The notes beneath the pieces are model-generated. The model was not told the origin of the DNA, searched no databases, and saw nothing but the letters and a program-made list of their open reading frames with translations. DNA of 64,000 nucleotides from an uncultured Rhizobiaceae group bacterium (GTDB taxonomy: Bacteria > Pseudomonadota > Alphaproteobacteria > Rhizobiales > Rhizobiaceae), in NCBI GenBank assembly GCA_937958815.1, contig CALGMR010000010.1:1-64000 (forward strand). The letters are read 5' to 3'. The position numbers and the translations under genes are program-made. This document shows positions 56,843-64,000 of this stretch, one piece after another (position 1 is the first letter of the stretch; every line of letters begins with the position of its first letter).

Positions 56843-58165
56843 TTAGGAACCAGTTTCACGCTCAGCGCGGAGTTTCGCCCAATAGTCGATGCGTTTACCG
56901 ATATCGCGTTCAAATCCACGATCGACGGGGTCGTAAAACTTCTGACGCCCCAAACGTTCGGGGAAATAGTCTTGTCCTGAAAAGGCGTCGGGTTGGTCGT
57001 GGTCGTACAGATATCCCGTGCCGTAGCCTTCTTCTTTCATGAGCTTTGTTGGCGCATTCAATATGTGTTTAGGGGGTGGCAAGGAGCCTGCCTCTTTGGC
57101 AACCCGCATGGCAGATTTGAAAGCCACATAAAGCGCATTGGATTTCGGGGCTGTCGCCAAGTACACGCAGGCTTGTGCCAATGCCAATTCGCCTTCGGGC
57201 GAGCCCAAATAATCATAGGTGTCTTTGGCAGCATTGGCGACCACAAGTGCCTGAGGGTCGGCCATACCTATATCTTCGGACGCCATGCGCACCAACCGTC
57301 GCCCCAAAAACAATGGATCCTCACCAGCATCCATCATACGCGCCAGATAGTAGAGTGCAGCGTCAGGGTCAGACCCCCTCACCGCCTTGTGCAAGGCGGA
57401 AATGAGATTGTAATGCCCATCAGCGCCTTTGTCGTAAATCGGAGCGCGGCGCTGCAAAACATCTTGCAAGCTTTTAGCGTCAAAAATTTCATCAGGTCGT
57501 GCAGCGCGCCAAGCTTCTTCTGCCAGAGTGAGAATGGCTCGACCGTCTCCGTCTGCCATGCGCACCAAAACATCGCGCGCTTCTTCATCCAATGGCAGCG
57601 GTCTTGATTCCAGTTCTTCGGCCCGTTCGAGCAGTGCCAACAAGCTGTTCTCATCATGGGCGTGAAAGGTCAGCACTCGCGCGCGAGACAAGACCGCAGC
57701 ATTCAGTTCAAACGACGGATTTTCCGTTGTCGCGCCCACAAGCGTGATGGTTCCGTCTTCCATAACAGGCAAAAAGGAATCCTGTTGAGCCTTATTAAAG
57801 CGGTGAATCTCATCCACGAACAAAAGTGTTTTCACACCATTGCCTGCTCTCAGACGCGCGGCATCGAACACTTTCTTCAAATCGGCAACGCCTGAAAAAA
57901 TCGCCGATATTTGTTCGAAATGGTGTGCGCTGTCATCAGCAAGAAGGCGGGCAACGGTGGTTTTACCTGTTCCGGGCGGCCCCCAAAACACCAGACTGCC
58001 CAAGGAGCCCGACTGCAGCATACGGCTCAACACGCCTTCTTCACCAAGCAAATGATCTTGCCCCACAACCTCGCCGAGGTTTTGGGGACGCATACGATCG
58101 GCCAATGGGCGATCGCTGTTGGAGCTCACATCTGCTGAAGAGTTTTCTCGAAAAAGATCAGCCAA
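56843..58165 (-). CDS. rarA: Replication-associated recombination protein A
   Basis: A 440-residue AAA+ ATPase (also MgsA) that acts at stalled replication forks. The first residues (SSADVSSNSDRPLADRMRP) are disordered. Walker A is GPPGTGKTTVARLLA near residue 60, Walker B is LLFVDEIHRFNKAQQDSFLP and sensor 1 is TLVGATTENPSFELN, followed by the family C-terminal tetramerisation part (GSDPDAALYYLARMMDAGEDP and LPPPKHILNAPTKLM). The length is standard. The DegP-like gene lies 12 bases upstream and may be co-transcribed, an order often seen in rhizobia. Confidence 0.95.
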   Translation of the reverse strand: MADLFRENSSADVSSNSDRPLADRMRPQNLGEVVGQDHLLGEEGVLSRMLQSGSLGSLVFWGPPGTGKTTVARLLADDSAHHFEQISAIFSGVADLKKVFDAARLRAGNGVKTLLFVDEIHRFNKAQQDSFLPVMEDGTITLVGATTENPSFELNAAVLSRARVLTFHAHDENSLLALLERAEELESRPLPLDEEARDVLVRMADGDGRAILTLAEEAWRAARPDEIFDAKSLQDVLQRRAPIYDKGADGHYNLISALHKAVRGSDPDAALYYLARMMDAGEDPLFLGRRLVRMASEDIGMADPQALVVANAAKDTYDYLGSPEGELALAQACVYLATAPKSNALYVAFKSAMRVAKEAGSLPPPKHILNAPTKLMKEEGYGTGYLYDHDQPDAFSGQDYFPERLGRQKFYDPVDRGFERDIGKRIDYWAKLRAERETGS

Positions 58166-58177
58166 AAGCGTGACCCT

Positions 58178-59638
58178 TCATCGGACATATTCTTCGTAAC
58201 GTCTGCCGTTGCGCTCCAGTGCGAACTCCCAGCCTCGCCCTCCAGCCTTAGACAATTCATCCAGCTGGTTGGTGGAAGAAACTTCTTCTTCGTTCACTTC
58301 TAGAAGAATGTCGCCAGCGCGAAAGCCAATGCGAGATGCGGGGCTGCGGCGTTTCACTTCCAAAACAACAACGCCGCGTTTGTCCGTGCTCACACCAATT
58401 TCTTGCGCAAGGCGTGGAGAAAGGTTTGCAACTTTCAAACCTGTGAAGGGAGATCGTCCGCCCACAGTACGGGTATCTCTGGCTGGCTTTTCAGGAGCCG
58501 TGTTGAGAGCAATTTGTAATTCTTTTCTCGTGTTCCGAGACAGCACTGAAAGCGTAACAGAACGTCCAACACCGGCGGTGGCCAGCCGGTAACCTAGAGC
58601 ATCGGCATGATCAACCGTCTTGCCGTCCACAGTCAAAATCACATCGCCTAATTTCAAACCAGCGGCCTCTGCTGGGCCGCCTTTGCTCACGCCCGCAACC
58701 AACGCACCGCGCGGTCTTTCAAGGCCGATTGAATCTGCAATGTCCGATGTGACGGATTGAAAGCTCGCGCCAATCCACGGGCGTAACAAACGGTCACTCC
58801 CGCCGCGAACGCTTTCCAAAACCACTTTCACCATGTTGGATGGCACTGCAAAGCCAATGCCGTTGGAGCCGCCGGACTTTGTAAAAATTGAAGTGTTCAC
58901 GCCAATCAATCGGCCTTGCATATCCACCAATGCACCGCCGGAATTGCCGGGGTTGATGGACGCGTCTGTTTGAATGAAAAACCCGAAATCTTGCTTGCCC
59001 TTTTGGCTTCTGGCCAATGCGGAAACAATACCGCTGGTGACCGTTTGCCCAACCCCAAACGGGTTGCCCAAAGCCAACACGAGGTCGCCAACTTCCAAAT
59101 TCTCTGAATCGCCCAATGGCACAACAGGAAACGTGCGTTCGACATTCATCTTTAAAACGGCGAGATCAGACTGCTCATCGATTAATTTAATCTCGGCGGG
59201 ATATTCTCGTCCGTCCGCCAGTGCCACCTTTACTTCGCTGGCATTTTTTATGACATGGTGGTTGGTGATCACAATACCATCTTCACCCACAATAACCCCA
59301 GACCCAAGCGAGCGAGACGTGCGTTGACGCTGACGCCTGCCGAAGACATTACCGCCAAAAAACTGCTCGAAAAACGGGTCGCCTGCGAAGGGCGATTGGC
59401 GTTGTTGCACGCGCACCGCCGCATACACATTCACCACTGCAGGAGCTGTTTTCTTGACCAATGGTGCAAATGAATAGCGCAACTGTGCATTGTCTTCAGG
59501 CACCAGCTTCAATTCAGAAGACGTGCCACGCAATGCCGATGACGCCTCTTGAGCAAAGGCTCCGCTTACAAAAATACCACTAAGAGAAACCGCTAAAATC
59601 ATCGATTTGATCAACGGCCAACGAGACTGAACGAACAT
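58178..59638 (-). CDS. degP: Periplasmic serine endopeptidase of the DegP/Do family
   Basis: A 486-residue protease-chaperone from the ATG at 59638, with GGAG 8 bases upstream; an in-frame ATG at 59650 adds 4 residues. The signal peptide ends near GAFAQEAS. The chymotrypsin-like domain has the catalytic His in TNHHVIKN, Asp in EQSDLAVLKM and Ser in NPGNSGGALVD. Two PDZ domains follow (from about residues 275 and 385; the second contains KRRSPASRIGFRAGD). It degrades or refolds damaged envelope proteins. rarA lies 12 bases downstream. Confidence 0.94.
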   Translation of the reverse strand: MFVQSRWPLIKSMILAVSLSGIFVSGAFAQEASSALRGTSSELKLVPEDNAQLRYSFAPLVKKTAPAVVNVYAAVRVQQRQSPFAGDPFFEQFFGGNVFGRRQRQRTSRSLGSGVIVGEDGIVITNHHVIKNASEVKVALADGREYPAEIKLIDEQSDLAVLKMNVERTFPVVPLGDSENLEVGDLVLALGNPFGVGQTVTSGIVSALARSQKGKQDFGFFIQTDASINPGNSGGALVDMQGRLIGVNTSIFTKSGGSNGIGFAVPSNMVKVVLESVRGGSDRLLRPWIGASFQSVTSDIADSIGLERPRGALVAGVSKGGPAEAAGLKLGDVILTVDGKTVDHADALGYRLATAGVGRSVTLSVLSRNTRKELQIALNTAPEKPARDTRTVGGRSPFTGLKVANLSPRLAQEIGVSTDKRGVVVLEVKRRSPASRIGFRAGDILLEVNEEEVSSTNQLDELSKAGGRGWEFALERNGRRYEEYVR

Positions 59639-59887
59639 GAAAAACTCCAAATACGACCCGAGGACGATTCAACTGTTCCAGAGAGTCTAGACCAAGCCAT
59701 TCATGTGGCAAAGGTGTGTTTCACTCGTTGGCAGAACATAAATGTGATGTTCAAAGCCCAATATTCGCAAATATTGCCCTGCGCTGCTCTGTGCATAAAG
59801 AATAAAAGCGATTTCAGTTTGAGACGTGACACCGTTAGGGTGTTTTCAAATTTGAGACGTCAGCCAAGACGATCTGGGGTAAAAAAC

Positions 59888-61381
59888 GTGAAAAATCCAC
59901 CAAAAAGTCCAGAAAACAGATATGTCAACGACTTGAGACGTTTCAGCTTTGGTCAAAACCAAGCTTTAGGTCTGCGCGGCATCATTGTTCCTGTTGGACT
60001 TTCCATTCTGTTCCTAGCCTTGGTCGCCGTGTTCATCGGCAGCTCGTACACTGGGCTGGGTGAAGAAACCCTGCTCATTGTGATTGCTGCGGTTGTTGGT
60101 GGCTACATGGCGTTGAACATTGGCGCCAACGATGTGGCTAACAATATGGGACCTGCTGTTGGTGGCAAGGTGCTGACCGTATTTGCAGCTGTTGCCATTG
60201 CCGCGGTTTGCGAAACCGCTGGCGCTTTGCTTGCTGGCGGCGATGTTGTGGCCACAGTTTCCAAAGGCATTATTGCACCAGGTGGTGAAGTGTCGGTTGA
60301 GCAGTTTCGCTACCTCATGTTGAGTGCTTTGTTGGCTGCGGGTTTATGGATTAACTTGGCCACAATATTGAGTGCTCCTGTTTCCACCACACACTCTATC
60401 GTCGGAGGCGTATTGGGTGCAGGTATCGCCGCAGCAGGTGTTGGCTTGGTGAATTGGGGAACGATGGCAGCAATTGCTGCGAGCTGGGTGATCTCGCCTG
60501 TCTTTGGCGCGATGGTCGCCGCGATGCTATTGTTCTTCATCAAAGTGAAAATTCTGAACGTGGACGACAAACTGGCAGCTGCACGCAAATGGGTTCCTGT
60601 TCTCATCGCCCTCATGGCTGCTGCATTTGCAGCATACATGTCCATGAAAGGTTTGAAGAAGATCTGGAAACCATCCCTGATCGAGATTGTGTTGTTTTCC
60701 ATTTTCTGTTTTGCAGCAGCCTATTTTGCATCTCGCCCTTACATTGCAAAACGCACGTTGGGTTTGGAGAACCGCAAGAAAGACATCTACCGCCTGTTTG
60801 ATCTGCCATTAATCATCGGTGCAGCATTGCTGTCTTTTGCTCACGGTGCCAACGATGTGGCGAACGCTGTTGGCCCCCTTGCCGCAATTGTTTCCACCAT
60901 TGGCGACACCAGTGAAATCGCCAGCAAAGTGTCGATTCCATTGTGGGTGATGGTTGTGGGTGCCTTCGGCATTGCGCTTGGTCTTGGCTTGTTCGGCCCG
61001 AAACTAATTGCTGTTGTGGGTGAAAAAATCACTCGCCTGAACTCACCACGCGCCTATTGCGTGGCTTTGTCTGCCGCAGTCACAGTGTTGATCGCGACGA
61101 CGCTTGGCTTGCCCGTTAGCTCTACGCATATCGCTGTGGGTGCTGTGTTTGGTGTGGGATTCTTGCGGGAGTTTTCAGAAAACCCAAACAAAAAGAAGTT
61201 GCGCCCAGGCCACAAACTCAATGCCACAGCTGAAGATGCGTTTGCCACCAAGGTCAATCGCCGCAAACGACGTTTGGTTCGTCGCAAATTCGTGTTGTCG
61301 ATTGCTGCAGCCTGGGTGATCACCGTTCCGGCATCAGCCTTGTTGGCCGCAACTATTTACGGGCTTCTGCAACTTCTTTGA
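59888..61381 (+). CDS. pit: Inorganic phosphate transporter, PiT family
   Basis: A 497-residue symporter, start taken as GTG at 59888 behind GGGG; the frame stays open upstream to 59705 but that part is Arg-rich and unlike PiT proteins. Two inverted halves each carry the PiT signature: ALNIGANDVANNMGPAVGG near residue 77 and FAHGANDVANAVGPLAA near residue 324, with ten to twelve helices. A hydrophilic loop near residue 410-450 (KLRPGHKLNATAEDAF) separates the last helix. It imports metal phosphate with protons or sodium. Its end overlaps the convergent Nudix gene by 29 bases. Confidence 0.9.
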   Translation: MKNPPKSPENRYVNDLRRFSFGQNQALGLRGIIVPVGLSILFLALVAVFIGSSYTGLGEETLLIVIAAVVGGYMALNIGANDVANNMGPAVGGKVLTVFAAVAIAAVCETAGALLAGGDVVATVSKGIIAPGGEVSVEQFRYLMLSALLAAGLWINLATILSAPVSTTHSIVGGVLGAGIAAAGVGLVNWGTMAAIAASWVISPVFGAMVAAMLLFFIKVKILNVDDKLAAARKWVPVLIALMAAAFAAYMSMKGLKKIWKPSLIEIVLFSIFCFAAAYFASRPYIAKRTLGLENRKKDIYRLFDLPLIIGAALLSFAHGANDVANAVGPLAAIVSTIGDTSEIASKVSIPLWVMVVGAFGIALGLGLFGPKLIAVVGEKITRLNSPRAYCVALSAAVTVLIATTLGLPVSSTHIAVGAVFGVGFLREFSENPNKKKLRPGHKLNATAEDAFATKVNRRKRRLVRRKFVLSIAAAWVITVPASALLAATIYGLLQLL

Positions 61382-61787
61382 TCCAGGGTGCAAGCGCTTC
61401 AAACTGTTTTATGAGCGCCAGATAATCTTCGCGGTGCACAACTTTTAAGGCGTCGCTCAACAAAGCCCAATGGCGCTCCCGTTTGGCCATTTCGGGCCAT
61501 TCATCCACCTGTTCTTTCACATGCACTGGATAATAAGTTACGGGCACGGCTTGCTTGCCGTCGTCGGTTTGTTTGTTGATGGACACGGTGAGTGGAAAAT
61601 CCTCTAAAACTTTGCCGTTCACCCCAGCCTCCTCAAAGCCTTCACGCAGACAAGCCTCTGCATGGTTCTCACCAGACTTCATCAATCCCTTCGGCAAAAT
61701 CCATCGCCCACGCGTTTGTGACGTCACAAACAAAACGGCGATTTGATCGCCCTTAATGTCGAATGGAATTGAACCAACTCTGTGCAT
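61353..61787 (-). CDS. Nudix hydrolase
   Basis: A 144-residue hydrolase of the DIPP-like group. The Nudix box is complete: GLMKSGENHAEACLREGFEEAG near residue 35, given as GLMKSGE through REGFEEAG, with the catalytic Glu residues in REGFEEAG. The preceding strand IAVLFVTSQTRGRWILPKG is typical of enzymes that act on diadenosine or diphosphoinositol polyphosphates, but the substrate is not predictable. Start ATG at 61787. The 3' end overlaps the pit gene by 29 bases on the other strand. Confidence 0.88.
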   Translation of the reverse strand: MHRVGSIPFDIKGDQIAVLFVTSQTRGRWILPKGLMKSGENHAEACLREGFEEAGVNGKVLEDFPLTVSINKQTDDGKQAVPVTYYPVHVKEQVDEWPEMAKRERHWALLSDALKVVHREDYLALIKQFEALAPWIKEVAEARK

Positions 61788-61893
61788 ATAGAATCCCCTC
61801 TTGTGTCAGGCCCACAGCATAAGGGGTTTGGAGGCTGGTGCAAATGTGGCGTTTGAAGCAGGCACGCAAGGAGCAACCCGATATTGCCACACC

Positions 61894-62913
61894 TTAAACC
61901 ATCTTCCGCTCAATCAAGCTATTCCCCAATGCAATCAGGGCATCTTTGCGGGTGATGAAGTCGATATCCAATTCCTCTCGCGCGCGGGTTCCATCGACCT
62001 GATACATGCGCCCTACTTCAGGCAAAATGCCTTTTACAGATTTGTTGAACACTGACAAAATGCGCACCAGCCATGCGGGTGATTGGAATTTCGGGAGTTT
62101 CTTCCCTCTTTCGGGAAATGCTTGTCTGAGAGTTTCTGCGATATCGATCATCTTCATCGTGCCTGCAGACAAGAGATAGCGTTTGCCGTTGGCCACATCG
62201 CGCTCCATGGCGTTCACATGTGCCTTGGCAACGTCCCGTACATCCACGATGCCGAAACACAGTTCTGGCACGGCTGGAAACTTTCCATCAAAGAACTGCT
62301 TGATCAGCGTTCCCGAAGTGCTGATCGTATCGTCCAAAAGAGGACCAACCACAAAGCTTGGGTTCATGACTGTGAGAATTGGCCCACCATGTTTCTCCAC
62401 ATCGTCCCATGCGGCCTTTTCAGCCAGTGTTTTTGACAGGGCATAAGCTCGAATGTCATCTGCGTCCGTGTTCGACCAATCGGCCTCCGTAAACACATAA
62501 TCAGGCGTATTTTTCACGCCGTTGGTGATGGACACGGTGGAAGATGTGAGCACCACTTTGGGCACACCCGCATTGCGGGCATGGTTGAGCACACGCAGCG
62601 CCCCACCCTTTGCCGCTGGCACGAGTGCCATTTTATCGTCGGGCTCCTCCATAGGAAATGGCGACGCGATGTGCTGCACGGCAATGCAATCGGCCATTGC
62701 CGCGGCCCACCCTTCGTCGCTTTCCAAATCCAAGGCCACGAGTTCAAAATTTGAGGGGTTGTGGCCAAGGCTTGCATAGAGCGCCTTAAGCTTTTCCGCC
62801 TTTGCCATACTGCGCACGGTTCCGCGCACTGTGTATCCCCGCGACAGCAATTCATGCACCACATGGCCTGCAATAAAACCCGTTACACCTGTCACAAGCA
62901 CTGTTTTGGTCAT
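61894..62913 (-). CDS. NAD(P)-dependent extended SDR, dihydroflavonol-4-reductase-like
   Basis: A 339-residue protein with the extended-SDR cofactor motif VTGVTGFIAGHVVHELL near residue 7, the NADP-favouring Arg in TVRGTVRS, a Ser in VVLTSSTVSIT and the active-site YALSKTLAEKAAW (YxxxK). It resembles plant-type dihydroflavonol reductases and yeast-type aldehyde reductases. Typical bacterial members reduce aldehydes or ketones; the actual substrate is unknown. The C-terminal part has the conserved RYLLSAGTMKM and GREELD-type end (ARELD-like, here RAREELDIDF). It lies 168 bases from rplQ and is a separate unit behind the rplQ terminator. Confidence 0.85.
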   Translation of the reverse strand: MTKTVLVTGVTGFIAGHVVHELLSRGYTVRGTVRSMAKAEKLKALYASLGHNPSNFELVALDLESDEGWAAAMADCIAVQHIASPFPMEEPDDKMALVPAAKGGALRVLNHARNAGVPKVVLTSSTVSITNGVKNTPDYVFTEADWSNTDADDIRAYALSKTLAEKAAWDDVEKHGGPILTVMNPSFVVGPLLDDTISTSGTLIKQFFDGKFPAVPELCFGIVDVRDVAKAHVNAMERDVANGKRYLLSAGTMKMIDIAETLRQAFPERGKKLPKFQSPAWLVRILSVFNKSVKGILPEVGRMYQVDGTRAREELDIDFITRKDALIALGNSLIERKMV

Positions 62914-63023
62914 GTTTTGGTCTCACAGGCTCGGCTTCTCACATCAACTCGCGCTAAAAATCGCACCAAGGTTGTGCGTTTTTAGGCACTTACTTTAATT
63001 TAGATGATGATACACCGTGAATC

Positions 63024-63061
63024 AAAAAGGGCTGCCTGACAATACGCCAAGCAGCCCTTTT
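63024..63061 (-). terminator. Rho-independent terminator of the ribosomal protein operon (rplQ)
   Basis: AAAGGGCTGC pairs perfectly with GCAGCCCTTT across a 15-base loop, followed on the minus strand by TT. It is the end of the rpoA-rplQ transcript. Confidence 0.88.
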
Positions 63062-63081
63062 ACTTTAAACTTTGTGGTCGC

Positions 63082-63528
63082 TTACGCTGCGGTTTCTTCA
63101 GCAGCTTCTGCTGGCATTGCAGCTTCTTCAGCTTCAACGCGTTCGCGATCAGCTTTGCCTTTGGCGTCTACATCGCGCTCAACGAGTTCGATCACTGCCA
63201 TCGGTGCATTGTCACCGTAACGGTAGCCTGCTTTCAAAACGCGGGTGTAACCACCGGCGCGATCTTTATAGCGTTCAGCCAATACAGAGAACAATTTCTT
63301 CACTGTTTCAGCATCTTGCAACTGGGAAGCTGCCTGACGACGTGCATGAAGATCACCACGTTTGCCAAGTGTGATCAGCTTGTCGACGATGGAACGCATC
63401 TCTTTTGCTTTTGGCAGAGTTGTTACGATCTGCTCATGAGTCAAAATCGACACAGCCATGTTCTTGAACATTGCTTTACGGTGACTGGCTGTACGGTTGA
63501 GCTTGCGCCCTTGTTTACGGTGTCTCAT
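63082..63528 (-). CDS. rplQ: 50S ribosomal protein L17
   Basis: A 148-residue ribosomal protein. Family core is [22 protein letters not shown] at the start, given as [15 protein letters not shown], then [24 protein letters not shown] and [27 protein letters not shown] in parts. The last 25 residues are an Ala/Glu-rich tail ([17 protein letters not shown]) not present in E. coli but common in alphaproteobacteria. It is the last gene of the rpoA operon, 201 bases after rpoA, an unusually long gap that holds a repeat. Confidence 0.97.
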   Translation of the reverse strand: MRHRKQGRKLNRTASHRKAMFKNMAVSILTHEQIVTTLPKAKEMRSIVDKLITLGKRGDLHARRQAASQLQDAETVKKLFSVLAERYKDRAGGYTRVLKAGYRYGDNAPMAVIELVERDVDAKGKADRERVEAEEAAMPAEAAEETAA

Positions 63529-63609
63529 ATGCCTTCTCCTATCTTATTCCGCTCTAGGACTTAAGGGCGGGATTTAAACTCTTGATGCTGAAAATCAGCA
63601 TCCATTTGT

Positions 63610-63707
63610 TGTCATTGCCGCCACAGCGGCAATCCAGACAATTGAACTCGAGCACTCATTAAACATTCAGTTTTTGGCTCTGGATCGCCGTTGTTACGGC
63701 GATGACA
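63610..63707. repeat. Cruciform-type repeat element in the rpoA-rplQ gap
   Basis: TGTCATTGCCG (63610-63620) and CGGCGATGACA (63697-63707) form imperfect outer arms. Each end also holds its own hairpin: GCCGC-CACA-GCGGC (63617-63630) and ATCGCCGT-TGTT-ACGGCGAT (63684-63703). Inner TCCAGA (63633) and TCTGGA (63679) pair too. A separate hairpin GATGCTGA-AAA-TCAGCATC sits at 63584-63602. The pattern fits known alphaproteobacterial intergenic palindromic repeats and may also slow or partly end transcription. Confidence 0.7.
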
Positions 63708-63729
63708 GATGTGAGTGCCCAATTTCAGT

Positions 63730-64000
63730 TTAGTATTGGTCTTCGTAGCGTTTTGCGAGATCTTCGATGTTCTCTGGCGGCCATGCTGGGATTTCCATGC
63801 CAAGATGGAGGCCCATTGTGGCCAGAACTTCTTTGATTTCGTTCAGCGACTTGCGGCCAAAGTTTGGAGTGCGAAGCATTTCGCCCTCTGTCTTTTGGAT
63901 CAAATCGCCGATGTAAACAATGTTGTCGTTCTTCAAGCAGTTTGCAGAACGCACAGACAATTCCAACTCGTCGACCTTTTTGAGAAGCGCAGGGTTAAAA
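63730..64000 (-). CDS. rpoA: RNA polymerase alpha subunit, C-terminal part
   Basis: Partial: the 5' part lies beyond the right edge. About 90 C-terminal residues are visible, beginning [17 protein letters not shown]. They form the alpha C-terminal domain that contacts UP-element DNA and activators, with the conserved [21 protein letters not shown] and [13 protein letters not shown] segments. The tail (RYEDQY) is short. It precedes rplQ in the usual ribosomal protein operon order. Confidence 0.97.
   Translation of the reverse strand, partial: FNPALLKKVDELELSVRSANCLKNDNIVYIGDLIQKTEGEMLRTPNFGRKSLNEIKEVLATMGLHLGMEIPAWPPENIEDLAKRYEDQY

Noticed and set aside
1..64000. tRNA, rRNA, CRISPR arrays, insertion sequences, prophage genes
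   Set aside because: Searched by eye on both strands; no cloverleaf, no regular direct repeats with spacers, no transposase or integrase motif seen.

Overview
This window reads as a chromosomal segment of a free-living alphaproteobacterium, most likely in the Hyphomicrobiales (Rhizobiales). The evidence is the gene families and their order: recA, alaS and icd lie together; the complex I accessory protein of the NDUFA12 type, the ATP12 F1-ATPase chaperone and DUF2155 are alphaproteobacterial hallmarks; DUF2849, DUF930 and DUF2865 proteins are typical of rhizobia; and RNase E has the long S1-domain insertion of this class. Base composition is moderate, with no insertion sequence, prophage, CRISPR array, tRNA or rRNA recognised. 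Almost the whole window is core chromosome.

Layout. 1-4.5 kb (minus strand): sulfite reductase hemoprotein (cut by the window edge), DUF2849 and siroheme synthase, a sulfur-assimilation unit, then a methyltransferase and cyclopropane fatty acid synthase. 4.7-13.4 kb: topoisomerase IV subunit B, an alkylsulfatase-like hydrolase, an outer membrane beta-barrel, a RhlE helicase, a TfoX-like protein, an M48 metalloprotease with TPRs and a DsbA-like thiol oxidoreductase. 13.4-20.3 kb: aroQ-accB-accC-aat (3-dehydroquinase, the biotin carboxyl carrier and biotin carboxylase of acetyl-CoA carboxylase, and the N-end-rule transferase), then DUF2155, NDUFA12, a TrmJ-like methyltransferase, an exported orphan and isocitrate dehydrogenase. 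20.4-24.3 kb (minus): alaS and recA. 24.6-26.4 kb: a pseudouridine catabolic pair, psuK-psuG, behind an unusually structured leader. 26.6-38.5 kb: a penicillin-binding lipoprotein, mazG, an EF-hand protein flanked by palindromic repeats, hflX, a TonB-like DUF930 protein, a Tat-exported metallo-beta-lactamase-fold enzyme, a threonine dehydratase-like enzyme, an atypical SDR, a DUF2865 protein, gltX and an MFS carrier. 38.6-46.4 kb: cell-wall genes mrcA and amiC, divergent from rne. 46.5-51.6 kb: two unknown proteins and a formaldehyde-detoxification unit (adhC/frmA, orphan, DUF188, fghA). 51.6-61.8 kb: an EamA permease, a membrane cyclase, ATP12, an RluC-type pseudouridine synthase, a fluoride channel, an aquaporin, rarA, a DegP-type protease, a PiT phosphate transporter and a Nudix hydrolase. 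61.9-64 kb: an extended SDR, rplQ and the C-terminal part of rpoA.

Functional links: assimilatory sulfite reduction is paired with synthesis of its own siroheme cofactor; the glutathione-dependent formaldehyde pathway has both enzymes in one transcript; PsuK and PsuG together salvage pseudouridine to uracil and ribose 5-phosphate; AmiC and PBP1A form a murein-remodelling unit with a previously unannotated small ORF between them.

The most interesting candidate for an undescribed element is the psuK leader (24497-24645). A perfect 10-bp long-range inverted repeat buries part of the ribosome binding site and the start codon, and a nearer segment can pair with the same strand instead, as in a translational riboswitch. 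Other points worth checking are cruciform-forming repeats (flanking the EF-hand gene and in the rpoA-rplQ gap), the 52-codon ORF between amiC and mrcA, a protein-like remnant just downstream of the porin, and repeated basic motifs shared by the S1 insertion and the C-terminal tail of RNase E.
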